DNA of 64,000 nt from Microcebus murinus (lineage: Eukaryota > Chordata > Mammalia > Primates > Cheirogaleidae), in assembly GCF_040939455.1 (NCBI RefSeq), contig NC_134107.1:12897537-12961536 (forward strand), given 5' to 3'. Shown one piece after another: positions 1 through 17,742 of this stretch. The position numbers and the translations under genes were made by a program. The notes under the pieces were generated by a model. It ran no database searches and was not told the DNA's origin. It worked only from the letters and a program-made list of their open reading frames with translations. Positions within the stretch are counted from its first letter, which is position 1. Each line of letters opens with the position of its first letter.

Positions 1-124
1 AAGCTAGCTCCACCTTTTTCAAGCCTTAGAGTTTCCAAGAGCAACGTGGAGGGGGAGGGGAGGCTTCGCAGTTACCCTGGAGATGCGCTCTCGCCCGCCC
101 CCAGCCGCGGGATGCCCTAGATGT

Positions 125-134
125 CCTTATTAGG
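125..134. promoter_or_regulatory. CArG box (SRF site), CCTTATTAGG
   Basis: A perfect match to the SRF consensus CC(A/T)6GG. It sits 58 bp from a second perfect CArG box, with a GC box (GGGGGCGGGGCC) between them. This is the usual arrangement in SRF-driven cytoskeletal promoters. The target is not visible; CFL1 (left, off-window) or MUS81 are the candidates. Confidence 0.65.
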
Positions 135-182
135 ACAAGAGACTGGAGGGGGCGGGGCCAGCCCGGATGCTGGCTTCAGGCG

Positions 183-192
183 CCTTATAAGG
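183..192. promoter_or_regulatory. CArG box / TATA-like palindrome, CCTTATAAGG
   Basis: A fully palindromic perfect CArG box that also contains TTATAA, so it could act as a TATA element in either direction. It is the partner of the box at 125-134. A plus-strand start around 210-220 would be the usual distance downstream if it works as a TATA box; this is inference. Confidence 0.6.
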
Positions 193-1382
193 CTGCGTCA
201 GGCGGGAGGCAGGAGTCTCGAGCCGGCTGGGTGTGCTGTACGGCGATCTAGGCGGAGTCCGAAGGGGCGGACTTGGAGCTCCGGCGCTTGCCTCTCCCCT
301 GCTCGCAGGCCTGAGACCTGCACCTCGCGACTTCCGGCTCAACAGCTGGAGGCCGGGAGTAGCGCTTAGCCTCTGGCGAGACCCTTGTGCCCAACTCAGC
401 TATACGTGTCCCCCAACCTGGGATACCTCTGCAGGATTTCCATTTCAAACCTACCTGAGGGTCTCTCACCTCCACTGAACCACAAAAATGACGAGTTTTC
501 CCCTTCTATCTCTGTCTGGGCTTCTTACCCTCAACCTGCTCCCCTGGACCCAACCGGGTGCCTATCTCAGGCCTCCCCACCTGCCAGGATGCTCAGCACC
601 TCTTACTGGTAGTCCATCCTCCTACTTGTCCTCTGGCTCCCTCCCTGCCCCCGTCCTATTTTGAGTTTTCTCTGCACGTTCCCGACTTCGCCCCCCAACC
701 CCAGCCCATACACACAACACTGTGTCCCGGAGCTCGGGATTGCCATTTTCCTCTAAGGGTCCTTCAACTTCTCCTGCCTTACCTTTGTCTCCTCATTCCC
801 TACCCCTTTCTAGATGTCCCTCCCGCAAATATGCTTGCACTCGCTTGTCCCCCGGGCCCCACTTTTCGACTCTTCTCACGCCCAGGATCTGTCTCCAGCC
901 TTCTCTGCAAGGATGAGGCTGAAACCGACAGTCTTAGAGACCTTTGAGCAGCCAAGTTCAGGTTACTCCGTTAAGCACCGCCCCCAGCCAGGCCTCCCAA
1001 GTCACAGGGGGCGCTGTCCGCTTTCTTGTAACCTGTACAAGGATGACCCCGCTCTCGAATCTGGAGTGAGAGGAAGGGGCGGGCCGAGGCTCCCGGGACC
1101 TGGGTGTTGCGCGTCCGAAATGCTGGTCCTGGTCAGAGGAGGTGCTGAGACGAAAGATCGGTGGAGACAACCCTTTGCACCAACCACTTAGAGTAGTCCA
1201 GGATCAGGGGAGGGCGACAGAGGCCTAATCTAGCTAGTGCCCCTTGTGGGACCACGTGTTTGGAGAGGTCCCGCCCTCACCCTCGCTCTCTACCCGCAGC
1301 CAAGTGTTTAAGCCCAGATTTTACAACTGTCCGCGTCCCAGTCCGGCAGGTGTGGGGCATCAGAGGATCCGCCCTAGGGTTC

Positions 1383-4300
1383 ATGGCGGCGCCCGTCCGC
1401 CTGGGCCGGAAACGCCCGCTGCCTGTTTGCCCCAACCCGCTTTTCGTACGCTGGCTGACCGAGTGGCGGGACGAGGCAGCCAGCAGAGGGCGCCGCACGC
1501 GCTTCGTTTTTCAGAAGGTGGGTCCCAGTTGGGTTGGTGGGCACAGATGCTGGCTAAGTCTGACCTATTCCGACCAAGTACTCTACTCCCCTGTCCTCTG
1601 CCCCGCCAGGCTCTGCGCTCACTCCGGCGGTACCCCCTGCCCCTGCGCAGCGGGAAGGAAGCTAAGATCCTACAACATTTCGGAGACGGGCTGTGCCGGA
1701 TGTTGGACGAACGGCTGCAGCAACACCAAGCATCGGGCGGTGAGCGCTTTGGGCAGGGGTCTGTGATCTGCCTTCCCCAGGTGCAGTCTTCTTACCCACT
1801 TTGGACACCTTGGCTTCAAGCTCCCCACTCCTGTACAAGTTGCCATTTGACTTCAGGCTAGTGGCTGGCGCTCTCCAAGCCTCGCCATTCTCACGTCCTA
1901 CTTGAGCAAACTGCAGCCCAGACCCTTGTGACTGTTGTGCAGGGTTGACTCTCTTATGCTTTCATAGGTGACCGTGTCCTGGATTCAGCACCTGAAGAGA
2001 AGTGTCCAGCCCAGGAAGAGCAACCTGCTGAAATCCAGGATTCTTCCGTGCCAGTGAGGAGGGGGAAAGGGGATTGGAAGGCAAAGTGACAGTGCTAGGA
2101 GTATGATTTCCTGACTTTGGGGTTTTAGCAGGCCTAGGTCCAAATCTCACCATCGATGCCTAACCTTGAGCAAATGGCTTATTCTCTCTTGAGATTTAGG
2201 ATTTAAATCTGTAAATGGGGATATTGATAACAGCTGGTAAAAGAATTTAAGCTACTTAGGGGGTCCAGCCCAGTACATTGTGGGGTTGCTATTGAGTTTT
2301 TCTGTGTAATCATTCCTGTCCTGCAGTAGGTGATAGAATGGGCCCCTACCTCTGCCCTGCAGGTGTCTCCTGTCTCATCCAGATTTGCAGGGATCATCCC
2401 ATCACCTGGTTCATTTTACAGATAAGGAAATTGAGATGCAACTGAGTGACTTGCCCAGAGCCATACAGCCTGCTGAAACTTCAGCGCTGCCAGGGATTCA
2501 TTTGAGGATGATTGGCTGGCTTTCGTTTTCACAGCCCCACTGTACCTTTCAGGTTCCTGCCCAGCCCCAAGTGGGAGGCTCTGGCAGCTACTGGCCAGCT
2601 CGGCACTCAGGAGCCCGAGCGGTACTGTTGCTGCTCTACCAGGAGCACCTGGTGAGTGTTCAGCTGTGCTGGGAGGTGGGAACCCAGGCAGCGGGGTGGG
2701 AAACTCTCAGTGGAGCCTGTTCCAGGAAAGGCAGGCAAAGATCATTCCAGCCACTTGGGCAGGGCAAGGAAGGGCCCTGGTACTGAATTTATCCTGTCTC
2801 TTCTGCCTTGCTTTCAGAATCCAAATGGCCATGACTTCTTAACCAAGGAGGAGTTGCTGCAGAGGTGTGCTCAGAAGGCCCCCAGGGTGAGCATAGAGGT
2901 CCAGGAGGACAGGCCCCACTGGCTCTGGAGCCCACCAGAGACTTCCCTTGGCAATGAGCAGTGGCAGGGCCCTGGACTATGGGTGGCCTGTGGCCCAAAG
3001 CACGGGGAGCATGGACTTGGGGTACAGCGGGAGCTCTCTGAGGGTCTCCTCCCGTTGGCAGGTAGTACCTGGGAGTACTCAATCCTGGCCAGCCCTCCGC
3101 TCCCTCCTCCACAGGAACTTGATCCTCAGGACACACCGGCCAGCCAGGTGGGGCCAACTGCAGGGGCTACAGGAGATAGGGATGGGGGAATATGCATGAC
3201 ATTCTTAGCGGAACCGTGCAATTACCCAGACCTGCTGCTGTGAGGTTAGGGAAGGTGGGCCTTCCCCAGGAGCCCACACTGCTGGAGTACCAGGAGTGTG
3301 TGGGACTGTGGCAGCAGGTGGGAGGGAGGAGGTGGTGTCATGATCATTGGAGGAGCAGAGAGTCTTTGTTGAGGAGACAGCATTTGACACATCTTAGGAT
3401 TTCGCAGGTAGAGACGCAAGGACAGAATTCCAGGGGGGAGGGAACAGCATGAATGAAGACAGGAAAAAGGAAAATTCGTTTATGGCAGACCTGATTAATG
3501 GCTCTGGGCAGGTCCTGAGGAAGCTGATCTAAAAGCCAAGAAGACGGGAAGAGAGGAGAGTCGCTGGCCTCACTTTTGCAGGGTTGCCAACTGGGCAGTG
3601 AGGCCAGCCTAGCTGGGGGCAGGCAGGACAGCCTGCCGGGTGTGAATGAAGAAGGGAGAGCTGTGTTTGTCCTCTCCACCTCCCAGGTACTCGCTGACCC
3701 TGGAGGGTCTGGAGCTGGCCCAGAAGCTGGCCGAGTCAGAAAGCCCGAGCTTACTGAATGTGGGCACTGGGCCCGAGCACCATGGGGAGGAGCCAGCAGC
3801 GCCAGAGGCAGCCTCAGCTCAGCTGTGAGGAGGGGAAGGAGCAGGGGGTGAATGGGGGCAGGAGGGTCCGGGAAGTGAGGCCAGCACCTGCCCCTGTCTC
3901 CATCACTTACAGCTGAGCTGTGCCCCCCCTTCTGTGGGTTGTAGGGGAACTGCCCTGGCACTGGGGGTTCTGGCCTCAAACACACCCACCCTCCTCCACC
4001 CCCAGTGGCGCCAGTGAAGAGGAGTTCCAGCAGCCACCGCTGGAGCTGGGGCCTGGAGAGTACAGGGTGCTGTTGTGTGTGGACATCGGAGAGACCAGGG
4101 GGTGAGTGAGGTGGGGTGAGTTGAGGGAGACAATCCAGGATGCTGGAGGTTGGGTGCCAGCCTGCCCTGACCTAAGCCTCCCTCCTTGCAACTTCAGGGC
4201 CAGGAACAGGACAGAGCTGCTCCGAGAGCTACAGCGCCTGCATGTGACCCACACGGTGCGCAAGCTGCACGTTGGGGACTTCGTGTGGGTGGCACAGGAG

Positions 4301-6602
4301 ACCAGGCCCAGAAACCCAGGTAAAGGGCTGTGGATGGGCAGGCATCAGAGGAAGGGCTTGGCGAGTGGAGGGACACAAGCCAATGGAACTCTTCTTGGCT
4401 TCTCGGCAGCGAAACCTGGGGAGTTAGTCCTGAACCATATCGTGGAGCGCAAGCGGCTGGACGACCTGTGTAGCAGCATCATTGATGGCCGATTCCGGGA
4501 GCAGAAGGTTCCTTCACTGGCCTTCTTATGCTTCCTGCTCATTGCGTGCGCTAAGGCCCCTTCCCAGCCCAGGGAAATCCAGGGGCATCTCTGGTGGCCT
4601 CCTCAAGACACAGTCCCCATGAACTCCAGCCACACCCCGACTAGGGCTGGCCTAGGCAGCCTCAGTATGAGACCCCTGCAGGCCCATCCAGGCACACAGT
4701 AGGTACGCAGGGCATCTGGATTGGGCTGAGGAGCATATTAAAGACCCCTTGGGTCTCACCGCCTGCAGTCTTGGATAGACAAGGCCCAAACCTCCGGAAG
4801 TGGAAACACAGAGGCTGTATCTTGGCACTGGCTGCTGGGCTGACCCCAGTCATAGGGACCTCATAACAGGCCCAGGGAGGCTAGAAGGATGAGCAGCATT
4901 CAGAGATGGTATCAGCATAAGCAGAGGTGTGGAGGCCTCTCTGAGATAGGTAGAGAGGCTAAAGAGGAAGAGGAGGCTAGTTCATGGGACCAGAGTCGCA
5001 TTACAATCTCAAATATGGTGGGATGGATGGCCCTTGCATCCCTGTCCCCTCTGTCCCCTTCCCAGTTCCGGCTAAAGCGCTGTGGCCTGGAGCGCCGGAT
5101 ATACCTGGTGGAGGAGCAAGGCTCAGTCCACAACCTCAGCCTTCCTGAGAGCACGCTGCTGCAAGCTGTCACCAACACTCAGGTGAGCTGGGAGGGCAGG
5201 ACCAGGCTGGCAGGGGCTCCTGTGGTCTGTGGCCCAGGGCAGGAGCCACCCTCCCTCTCTTGGGTCCTCTTCCCCAGGTCATCGATGGCTTCTTTGTGAA
5301 GCGCACTGCAGACATTAAGGAGTCAGCTGCCTACTTGGCTCTCTTGACACGGGGCCTGCAGAGACTCTACCAGGTGAGCAGATGCCCCCATCCAGCATTG
5401 GTCCTTTGTCTGGGTCCCATGCTTCCCCAAGGGAAGCAGGGTGGGTGAGATTCCCATTTCTCAGACTGGCCCACTCAGGCCTGGGACTCAGCAAGGACTG
5501 GCTAGGGGTTGTCCGAGCTCCAGCCTGGCCTCAGTCCCTTCTCCTCTCAGGGACACACTCTACGCAGCCGCCCCTGGGGAATCCCAGGGGATCCTGAATC
5601 AGGGGCTGGGCCCTCCCCAAACCCTCTCTGCTCACTCCTCACCTTCAGTGACTTCAACGCAGGAGCCATCAAGAACAAGGTACTGTTTCTGCTCAGCTCC
5701 TCCTTACATGTCCGGGCCCCAGACCCCCCATGATAGAGCCCTTCCCTGACCCCAGGCCCAGTCAGTGCGTGAGGTGTTTGCCCGGCAGCTGATGCAGGTG
5801 CGCGGAATAAGTGGAGAGAAGGCAGCAGCCCTGGTGGATCGATACAGCACGCCTGCCAGGTAGGCCCCCAGAGGGACTTTTAGGGGTCCTTGGCCTCTGC
5901 CCTCCCTGCGTGAAATTCAGCTTGACTCAATGCAGGGGCCTGGCTCTGTGTGGGCTGTGCAGACCCAGAGATGGAAATATCTGGCTGGACCCTGGGGGGG
6001 CTCATGGAGGTCAAGTGGAGAGGAAGACAGCCAGCCAGGACCAGATAGTATCCCAGTCACTGGGGGAGGCTACAGGAGGGAGGGAGATGTTCCACCTGGT
6101 GGAACAGGGAGCAGAGAAGGCTTCCTGGAGGGGAGGGGGCTAGGCCAGGAAGACTGGCAGAACTCTTAGAGCCTTGGCTGGTTTTGCCCCAGTGTTGCCA
6201 TGAGGAGGGCAGGTGGGATGGAGCAGGGCCTTGCATGCCAGGCTCAGGAAGTCTGGCAGTGTCCTGACTACTCTACCCCATGCTGGCCTGGAGCCACTCA
6301 GAGTGGGCCAGCAGTCAGCCATTGTCAAGCCTTAGAAACTCAAACGCCACAATGTCCCACCCCCAGCCTCCTGGCCGCCTATGATGCCTGTGCCAGCCCC
6401 AAGGAACAGGAGACACTGCTGAGCACCATCAAGTGTGGGCGGCTGCAGAGGTGAGGGCAAGAGGCAGACCCAGAAGGAGTGGCAGGGGCCAAGGCTGCCC
6501 AGGCCCTGACCCTGGCCTGCTCTCTCTTCCTACAGAAATCTGGGACCCGCTCTGAGCAGGACCTTGGCCCAACTCTACTGCACCTGCAGCCCCCTGACCT
6601 GA
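1383..6602 (+). CDS. MUS81: MUS81 structure-specific endonuclease subunit, complete, 551 aa
   Basis: Catalytic subunit of the XPF-family nuclease that pairs with EME1/EME2 and cuts 3' flaps, stalled forks and nicked Holliday junctions in the nucleus. Coding exons: 1383-1517, 1610-1739, 1968-2053, 2553-2651, 2818-2886, 3062-3147, 3687-3824, 4006-4101, 4198-4319, 4410-4507, 5066-5182, 5278-5373, 5551-5679, 5756-5859, 6367-6450, 6536-6602. All junctions are GT-AG with matching phases, and the 551 aa total equals the human length as I recall it. The N-terminus opens [14 protein letters not shown] and carries the first helix-hairpin-helix region. The nuclease core reads CVDIGETRG, then GDFVWVAQE, and the catalytic motif ERKRLDD falls at 333-339. 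The C-terminus holds the tandem HhH domain and ends YCTCSPLT. The initiator exon is preceded by an acceptor at 1299, so exon 1 is probably non-coding. No disruption was seen. Confidence 0.97.
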
Positions 6603-6687
6603 GCTTATGCCATAAGACAGACCCCAACCCGCTCTGTCCCCCGACCCCTCAGGCTAGCCAACCTTTAACCAAGATCTTTTGGGCTAT

Positions 6688-6693
6688 AATAAA
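6688..6693 (+). terminator. MUS81: Polyadenylation signal of MUS81
   Basis: AATAAA 86 bases after the MUS81 stop codon, giving a short 3' UTR of about 110 nt. It is the only canonical hexamer between the stop and the convergent EFEMP2 end. Confidence 0.8.
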
Positions 6694-6719
6694 AATCTAG
6701 CTGTTTGCAACATTACATG

Positions 6720-7361
6720 TTGTGGAGGCTATGCCAGGCCCCAGGAGCCTTATAAAATACATAGGAGCTAGGGAAACCATCTGGTCCAGTGGTTTTTAAA
6801 CCAAGCTCCTGAGGACCTGGGGTTCCCTGGACAGGGAGATGGAATCAGTGGGTCATCACAACTTTGAATCTATTTTATGTAATCAGATAGTCCCTGATGA
6901 AATAAAACTTCCTTTGATAAGAGATTCTGTAATTTGGGAAAGAAAAGCTTGAAGACTACTAACAGTCCAGTTGCCTCACTTTATAGATTGGAAATCAGGC
7001 CCAGAGAGCTATGGAGGCTTGTCCAGATGTATAGTTTGAGGCAGAGCTAGGACTGGGATCTGGAACCTAGGACCTCCTGGTGCTGGCAAGAGTGGGGTTC
7101 TCAGGACCTCTACAAACCAGCCAAGTCCAAATCTCTGGGCTGGGCCTGGAGTCCACATGCCTTATAACTTCCTCCCCTCTCAGGGTGGTCCTCAAGCCTG
7201 TGGTCCAAAGGTCCCAGCTCTCATCAGTGGGGCCCCCTGGTTCTAAGCACAGAGCTCCCCTTTAGGACTTGGTTTGCCTCCCATGGGCCAAACCCCTCCC
7301 CGAGTCTGAGGCTCACTGTAGTATGACCTGCCCTCCTTGGCCACCAGCACTCCTTTCTCCC
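6720..7361. other. MUS81-EFEMP2 convergent spacer
   Basis: No reading frame of merit. 6965-7060 resembles a minus-strand MIR (an ATTTTACAGAT-type block followed by a CCCAGAGAG-type block). The rest is unique sequence with an isolated AATAAA at about 6900 whose use is unknown. Confidence 0.5.
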
Positions 7362-7367
7362 TTTATT
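7362..7367 (-). terminator. EFEMP2: Probable polyadenylation signal of EFEMP2
   Basis: TTTATT on the plus strand, reading AATAAA on the gene strand, about 118 bases beyond the EFEMP2 stop codon. A weaker candidate could exist further out; this one is the nearest canonical hexamer. Confidence 0.6.
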
Positions 7368-7484
7368 GCCTTTCTCTCTGTTCTTCACAATAACAGCTTC
7401 CCTTTTTAGCAGAACACAGTCATCCCTGAGCCCCAGGCTTCTCAGCTGTAGAGGGGTGTGGGGAGGGTGACCCCTTCCCCCTCC

Positions 7485-12909
<5,425 letters not shown>

Positions 12910-13194
12910 CCTGGGGCTGGGACGTGGTGGACGGGGGTCAGGGGCCTCTGCCACTGAACCCCGGTTCCCTGTCCCAGGACCCGGAGCCCGGCCGCTCAGG
13001 AGCATGTTTGGGGCCCTGGAGCCTCCCAGGGCTGGAGGCCCACTCCTCTCCCAGGCCCACCCGCCCGGGGCCGCCCCGCCCCCGCCCGGTCCCCCAGCGG
13101 CGCAGGCCGAGGAGCTCGGGCCTCTGGGCTCTGCGCTGCCGCTGACTCGGCCGAGACTACGGCCCGCGCCCTGCCCCCACGGACGGCCACTCAC

Positions 13195-13400
13195 TTGGGC
13201 CTGCGATGGCCCTGCGGCCCGCAGCTCCGGCGGCTCAGCTGGCTCAGGCAGTGCCTGCGGGCAGACGGACGGGCGGACGGCACAGCTCCCTGGACGCGCG
13301 GCCCCAGGAAGCGCCCCCCGCCCGCCCGCCTGCCGCGGCGCGGCCCACCCCGGCGCCTCCGCCCGCCCTTCGGCGGATTCCTGAGCCCGCGCCAGGGGGA
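13195..13400 (-). promoter_or_regulatory. EFEMP2: EFEMP2 non-coding first exon and CpG-island promoter
   Basis: A good minus-strand donor (AA|GTGAGTG) lies with its exon border at 13195, and the acceptor next to the ATG lies at 12911-12912, giving a first intron of about 280 bp. Around it, roughly 12930-13530, the sequence is very CpG-dense. The transcription start is not defined by any TATA box that I can see; the outer limit given here is approximate. Confidence 0.55.
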
Positions 13401-13539
13401 GGGACCCCGACCCCCCGCTTCTCCGCCCCGGCCAGCCGCAGGCCCTCACCCGGTCCCCCGCGGCGCCTCTCAGAGCCGCCTCCCGGCGCTGGGCCAGGGT
13501 CCCCCAGCGCTCGATCCTTGGAGCCGTTGTCCTTGATGC

Positions 13540-14510
13540 AAGGCCCCCAGACTCACCCGGGGGACCCCACATCCTCACCAAAAATGTCATCCTGTGCGCC
13601 TAGCCCCTACCTAATCTGCGCCCCCAGAATTTCAACCTGTGCACCCACACCTTAATCCCGGAGCCCCCAGACTCTCCTTCTGCGCCTCCCAAAATTGCCC
13701 TGGACACCTAGAACCCACCTAATCCTAGGGCCTCCAGGTCCTCACTCTACTCCCTCCAGCACTGTATTCTATGCTCTCAGATCGACACTCTCGACGGTCC
13801 CAAAACCTCACTCAGGGTCCCCAGACCCTTGCCCAGGAACGAGACGCTCCAAGGCGCACAGCTGTCCATCTCTCTCCCTTCTGCCCTTCACCCCTAGGGT
13901 CGTCTTTGGCTAAGTGGTCCCTTCACTGCGGTATGGCCTCCCCCGCGCCCTCCATCCGCAAAGCACAACAGTTTGGGGCAGGGGCGGAGGTTCACTTTTG
14001 GCCCAAAATGAATGGAAGCCCCTGAGAAGGAGGGCAGAGCTGAACTTGGCCACGCGCAATACGCCAGGGTCCAGCGCCCAACGCCTCCCCGACCCTCCTC
14101 CCACCCATGTCCCCCACCCACGTCCCCCACCCAGTTTCCGCCTGCACCCCCAAGTTGAGGGCGTGTCCCTTGGGGTGGAGTCTGGGCAGAGCTGGCTCCC
14201 AGGAAGGGGCGGGCCCTCGTTTTGCCCACGTCTCTGGGCGGGGCCAGACGGGAAGGGCTGCGTGTCCGGGGATCCCCCGCCTGGGACCAGACTGCGAGCG
14301 GGAATGGCCATTTCCCCTTCCCATCCCTGTTTATCCCCACAATCGCCCACCGTGTGGTCCGGAGGGGCTGTGCCGAGTAGGGATGTGCTGGTGGGTCCCC
14401 AGGTGAGCCCTTGGGGTTCAGGGAGAACTGCTGAGCGTCTCCTCCTCTCCACTCCCCCGCACCCCGAACACCACCGTCCTTCCCAGTTGCTGGGGCAAGG
14501 AATTAAAGAA
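13540..14510. other. EFEMP2-CTSW spacer, GC-rich part
   Basis: 13540-13800 is a degenerate C-rich tandem array in which blocks like GCCCCCAGA and CCTGTGC recur at irregular 40-70 base spacing. 14090-14140 has short tandem repeats of a CCCCCACCCA type. 14150-14300 is moderately CpG-rich with GC boxes (GGGGCGGGCC, GGGCGGGGCC). Reading frames here are long only because GC-rich DNA has few stops. No gene is supported. Confidence 0.4.
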
Positions 14511-14514
14511 TAAT

Positions 14515-15180
14515 ACTCTTTAAAACCAAAAGGAAAGACAATAACAAGTGTTGGCGAGGATACGGAGAAATGGGAACCCTCATAAGATGGTGCAGTCGTT
14601 TTGGAAAATGGTCTGGCAGTTCCTCAAAAGGTTACCATATGACCCAGCAATTTCACTCCTAGGTATATACCCAAGAGAATTGGAAACATGTACACACACA
14701 TAAATCTGTACAGTGTTTATAGCAGTACTGTATATAACAGCCAAAATGAGAAACCCCCAATGTCCATCACGTGATGAATAAACAAAATGCAGTATACTCA
14801 TGCAGTGGAATATTAGCCGTGAAAAGGAAAGAAGAACTGATACATTCTAGAACATGGATGAATCTTGAAAATATTACACTAAGTGAAAGAAGCTAGACAC
14901 AAAAAGCCACACATTCCATTCATATGGAATACCCAGAATAGGCAAACCCTAGAGAGAAAGTAGGTTAACGGTTGCCAGGAAAAGTGGGAGTGGGGGGAGT
15001 GGGGAGTGACCGCTAATGGATATGGGATTTATTTTGGGATGATGAAAATGTTCTGAAATTAGGAGTGATAGTTGCACAACTATGCAAATATACTAAAAAC
15101 CACTGAATTGTATGTACACTTTTAAAGGGTGAATTTTATGGTATGTGAATTATATCTTAATAAAGTGGTATTTTTAAAAA
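14515..15180 (+). mobile_element. Old LINE-1 3' end (L1MA/L1MB type)
   Basis: The text corresponds to the last part of L1 ORF2 and the 3' UTR: blocks such as TATACCCAAGAGAATTGG, then ATGGATGAATCTTGAAAA, then the terminal GTGAATTATATCTTAATAAA with an A-rich tail. It is 5'-truncated and carries many substitutions, so it is inactive. Confidence 0.8.
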
Positions 15181-15199
15181 TAATTAAAATAGCTTCTAA

Positions 15200-16244
15200 T
15201 CATTAAGATCTAAATGTTCTAGGCACTGGCATGGGCCTCGTGCAATCCTCCTCCCAAGGCGGGGAAAGGGTGCTGCTAGCACCCCATTTTACAGATGAGG
15301 GAGGCTAAAAGATTTGTCCCAAGTGTAACCAGAGTAGTGAGGGCAGGATTTGAACTCATGACCCGCTGACTCCAAGACTCTCTGGGCTCTTTGCCCCATA
15401 TAAAGAGTATTGAAGACCCACCATATGAACCTCCACTCTGTGCCAGCCAGGCTGGTGGGTGCTCCAATAAGTCATTCCACTCAAGCCCCACCACAAGAAT
15501 TATCATGGCCAATTAGAGTTGAGGGACCAAGGCCCAGAGGGGAATGACTTAATGTACAGTTGATGACTTAAACTTGGACCTGAACCTCCGTCTTTGCACT
15601 ATTAGGCCCAAGTGAGCCTGCCACTTGGAGGTGCCTCCTCAGAACAGCTCTCCCAACCTCTGCCATCCCACAGACTTTCCCTGCCCCCACCCGCTCTGCC
15701 TTGGGTCCTTCTTAGAGGTTATTTTGGTCAGTGTCTCGCTCCTACCAAGTAGGAGCTTCCACCCAGGCATTGAGACCCCTGAGCCCACACAGTGCAGCCC
15801 TCACTGGCCGCCAGCCAGGATCTGCACCATGAACAAGTGGATGAATGAATGAATGAGCAAGTGGGGGGATTTCATTCATTCATTCAAGAAATATATGATA
15901 AGTGAGGCCACTGTGGACCAGATGCTATGCTAGGAGACATGGCACTGATCAACACAGAGCAAAACCTCCTGGCCTCATGGAGCTCCATTCAAGATAGAGA
16001 AGGAAAGGATCAAAGAGGAGGGCCACTCAGCCCACACCCTCAGTCCCTCCCCCTCCTAGCCTCCTACATCCCTGCTACCACAACGGGTAGGTTGTATGCC
16101 ACCCCCTTTTGGTGCCCACACTGGGACCTCCAGCTCTGAGGGCTGACTTGGGGCTGTACTCATAGGTCATACACATGACAAGACCAGCCTCAGGCCCATA
16201 ACTGGGCTCCAGAACCACAGGGCAAACCACCACTCTGGGGACAG
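15200..16244. other. Spacer with MIR/L2 remnants
   Basis: 15220-15370 has the CCCCATTTTACAGATGAGG and GGATTTGAACTCA blocks of a MIR. 15840-16000 starts with a TTCATTCATTCA run and continues with a GGACCAGATGCTATGCTAGGA block, typical of a minus-strand L2 3' end. There is nothing coding. Confidence 0.55.
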
Positions 16245-16260
16245 CCTGAGCACTGCATTT

Positions 16261-16590
<330 letters not shown>

Positions 16591-16609
16591 CCTGAGCACT
16601 GCATTTTAA

Positions 16610-17742
16610 CAAAGGTAGCACCACTCTTCAAACAGGAGTCCATTGGATTCCCATCTGGGGGAGGGGAACAAAATGGAGCCAAATGGAGCCTCACAACCCT
16701 GGGAAAAGTGATAATGAGATGAGGCAGTGAGTACATAAATGAATAAACCCCCGGATCAGAGCCCTCCTCTCTTCCCCTCCTCCTTCCACCCCAGTGGAGC
16801 CCTAGAAAGCCAGCTTTTCACACTCCTCTTTGGTCTTGGGCACAGGTTCTCAGCCTGGGGGCCCATCCAGGAGGCCCCAGCCCAAGGACCCCTTAAGGAC
16901 TGAGGCAGCAGTAACAGATGTTAACGCGCCACCCAGCCCTTGACCTCATAGGCTTTGGCCTTGCTCTGTCTGTGACACCCACTCTGTTAGCTTTCTGCCT
17001 CCTCCTCCCCAGACTGGCAGGGATGTGGAACATGAGGCAGTAGCTGCTACTTAATGTCTCCTAGCCCCTGCACTTTCCTGTTTAAAACCCATGGCAAACA
17101 ATGTCTAGTCAATAAACACCCATCAAGCCCACTCCATGCCTGGCCCTGGCCTGGGCACTGAGGACACAGGTGAATCAGACGCCTCTGGCATGGTGAGGAG
17201 GCAGATGCCACGCGGGTGGGCACAGGTACAGCAGGGGTGGAGGGGCTATGAGAGGTTACACCAGAGGCTGGGGGAGCAGGGAAGACTTCCTGAGGGAGGT
17301 GGCTGTTGAGCTGAGCTTCACAGGATGAGCAAGTGCAGTTCCCCAGAGGGCACTGACTATCTTCCATCCCACCTAGTCATCAGGGGCCTGTGGCTCCTAA
17401 AGCCCCTGGGCTTCTCTGTAATGGCACTGATGTCTGTATATTGTCACTGTCCTCTTCAGATCTATCTCCTCCTATCTATCCCTTAAGGACAGATTCATCT
17501 CTGTATCCCGGGAATTGCCAGAACAGTGTGGGCCTAGAGCCTCTGTTGAATTGAGAAAAAGAAGCCGGGTGGGGAATAGGCAGGCAGGCAGGTGAGGCGG
17601 ATGAAAGCCTGAGGCAGCCCAAGTGCTCTAGTGGTCCCCCTCCCAAGCCTGGTTCCCCCTTTGTAGTTCTCCCAGCTCCGCCCTCTCCCCCTCCAGCTTG
17701 ATCTGCACAACTTCCTGCCGCTGGTACTAGGGCTGCACCACC
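16610..17742. other. CTSW upstream region
   Basis: 17090-17370 resembles a minus-strand L2 (AATAAACACCCATC, then CTGGCCCTGGCCTGGGCACTGAGGACACAG). 17530-17742 is the likely proximal promoter and 5' UTR of CTSW, including a CAGGCAGGCAGG triplet and a C-rich stretch. I see no TATA box at a convincing place. Confidence 0.45.

Larger units (their letters stand above)
1..1299. other. Upstream interval of MUS81 (CFL1-MUS81 spacer in human)
   Basis: No coding exon is supported here. The first 400 bases are GC-rich, with GC boxes and two CArG boxes (separate entries). 400-950 is C-rich and unremarkable, with no stable reading frame. 1050-1260 is GC-rich again and is where a non-coding first exon and promoter of MUS81 would be expected, because the coding exon is preceded by a good acceptor ending at 1299. 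I could not place the first exon's donor with confidence. A CACGTG E-box lies at 1253-1258. CFL1 being the next gene to the left is inferred from human synteny; none of its coding sequence is visible. Confidence 0.6.

Noticed and set aside
2656..3243. 195-codon plus-strand frame in MUS81
   Set aside because: It joins an intron, exon and intron in one frame. Splice sites and family similarity place the real exons at 2818-2886 and 3062-3147.
14515..15180. Possible coding remnant from the L1 fragment
   Set aside because: Multiple stops and frame breaks; it is a truncated old copy and not a gene.
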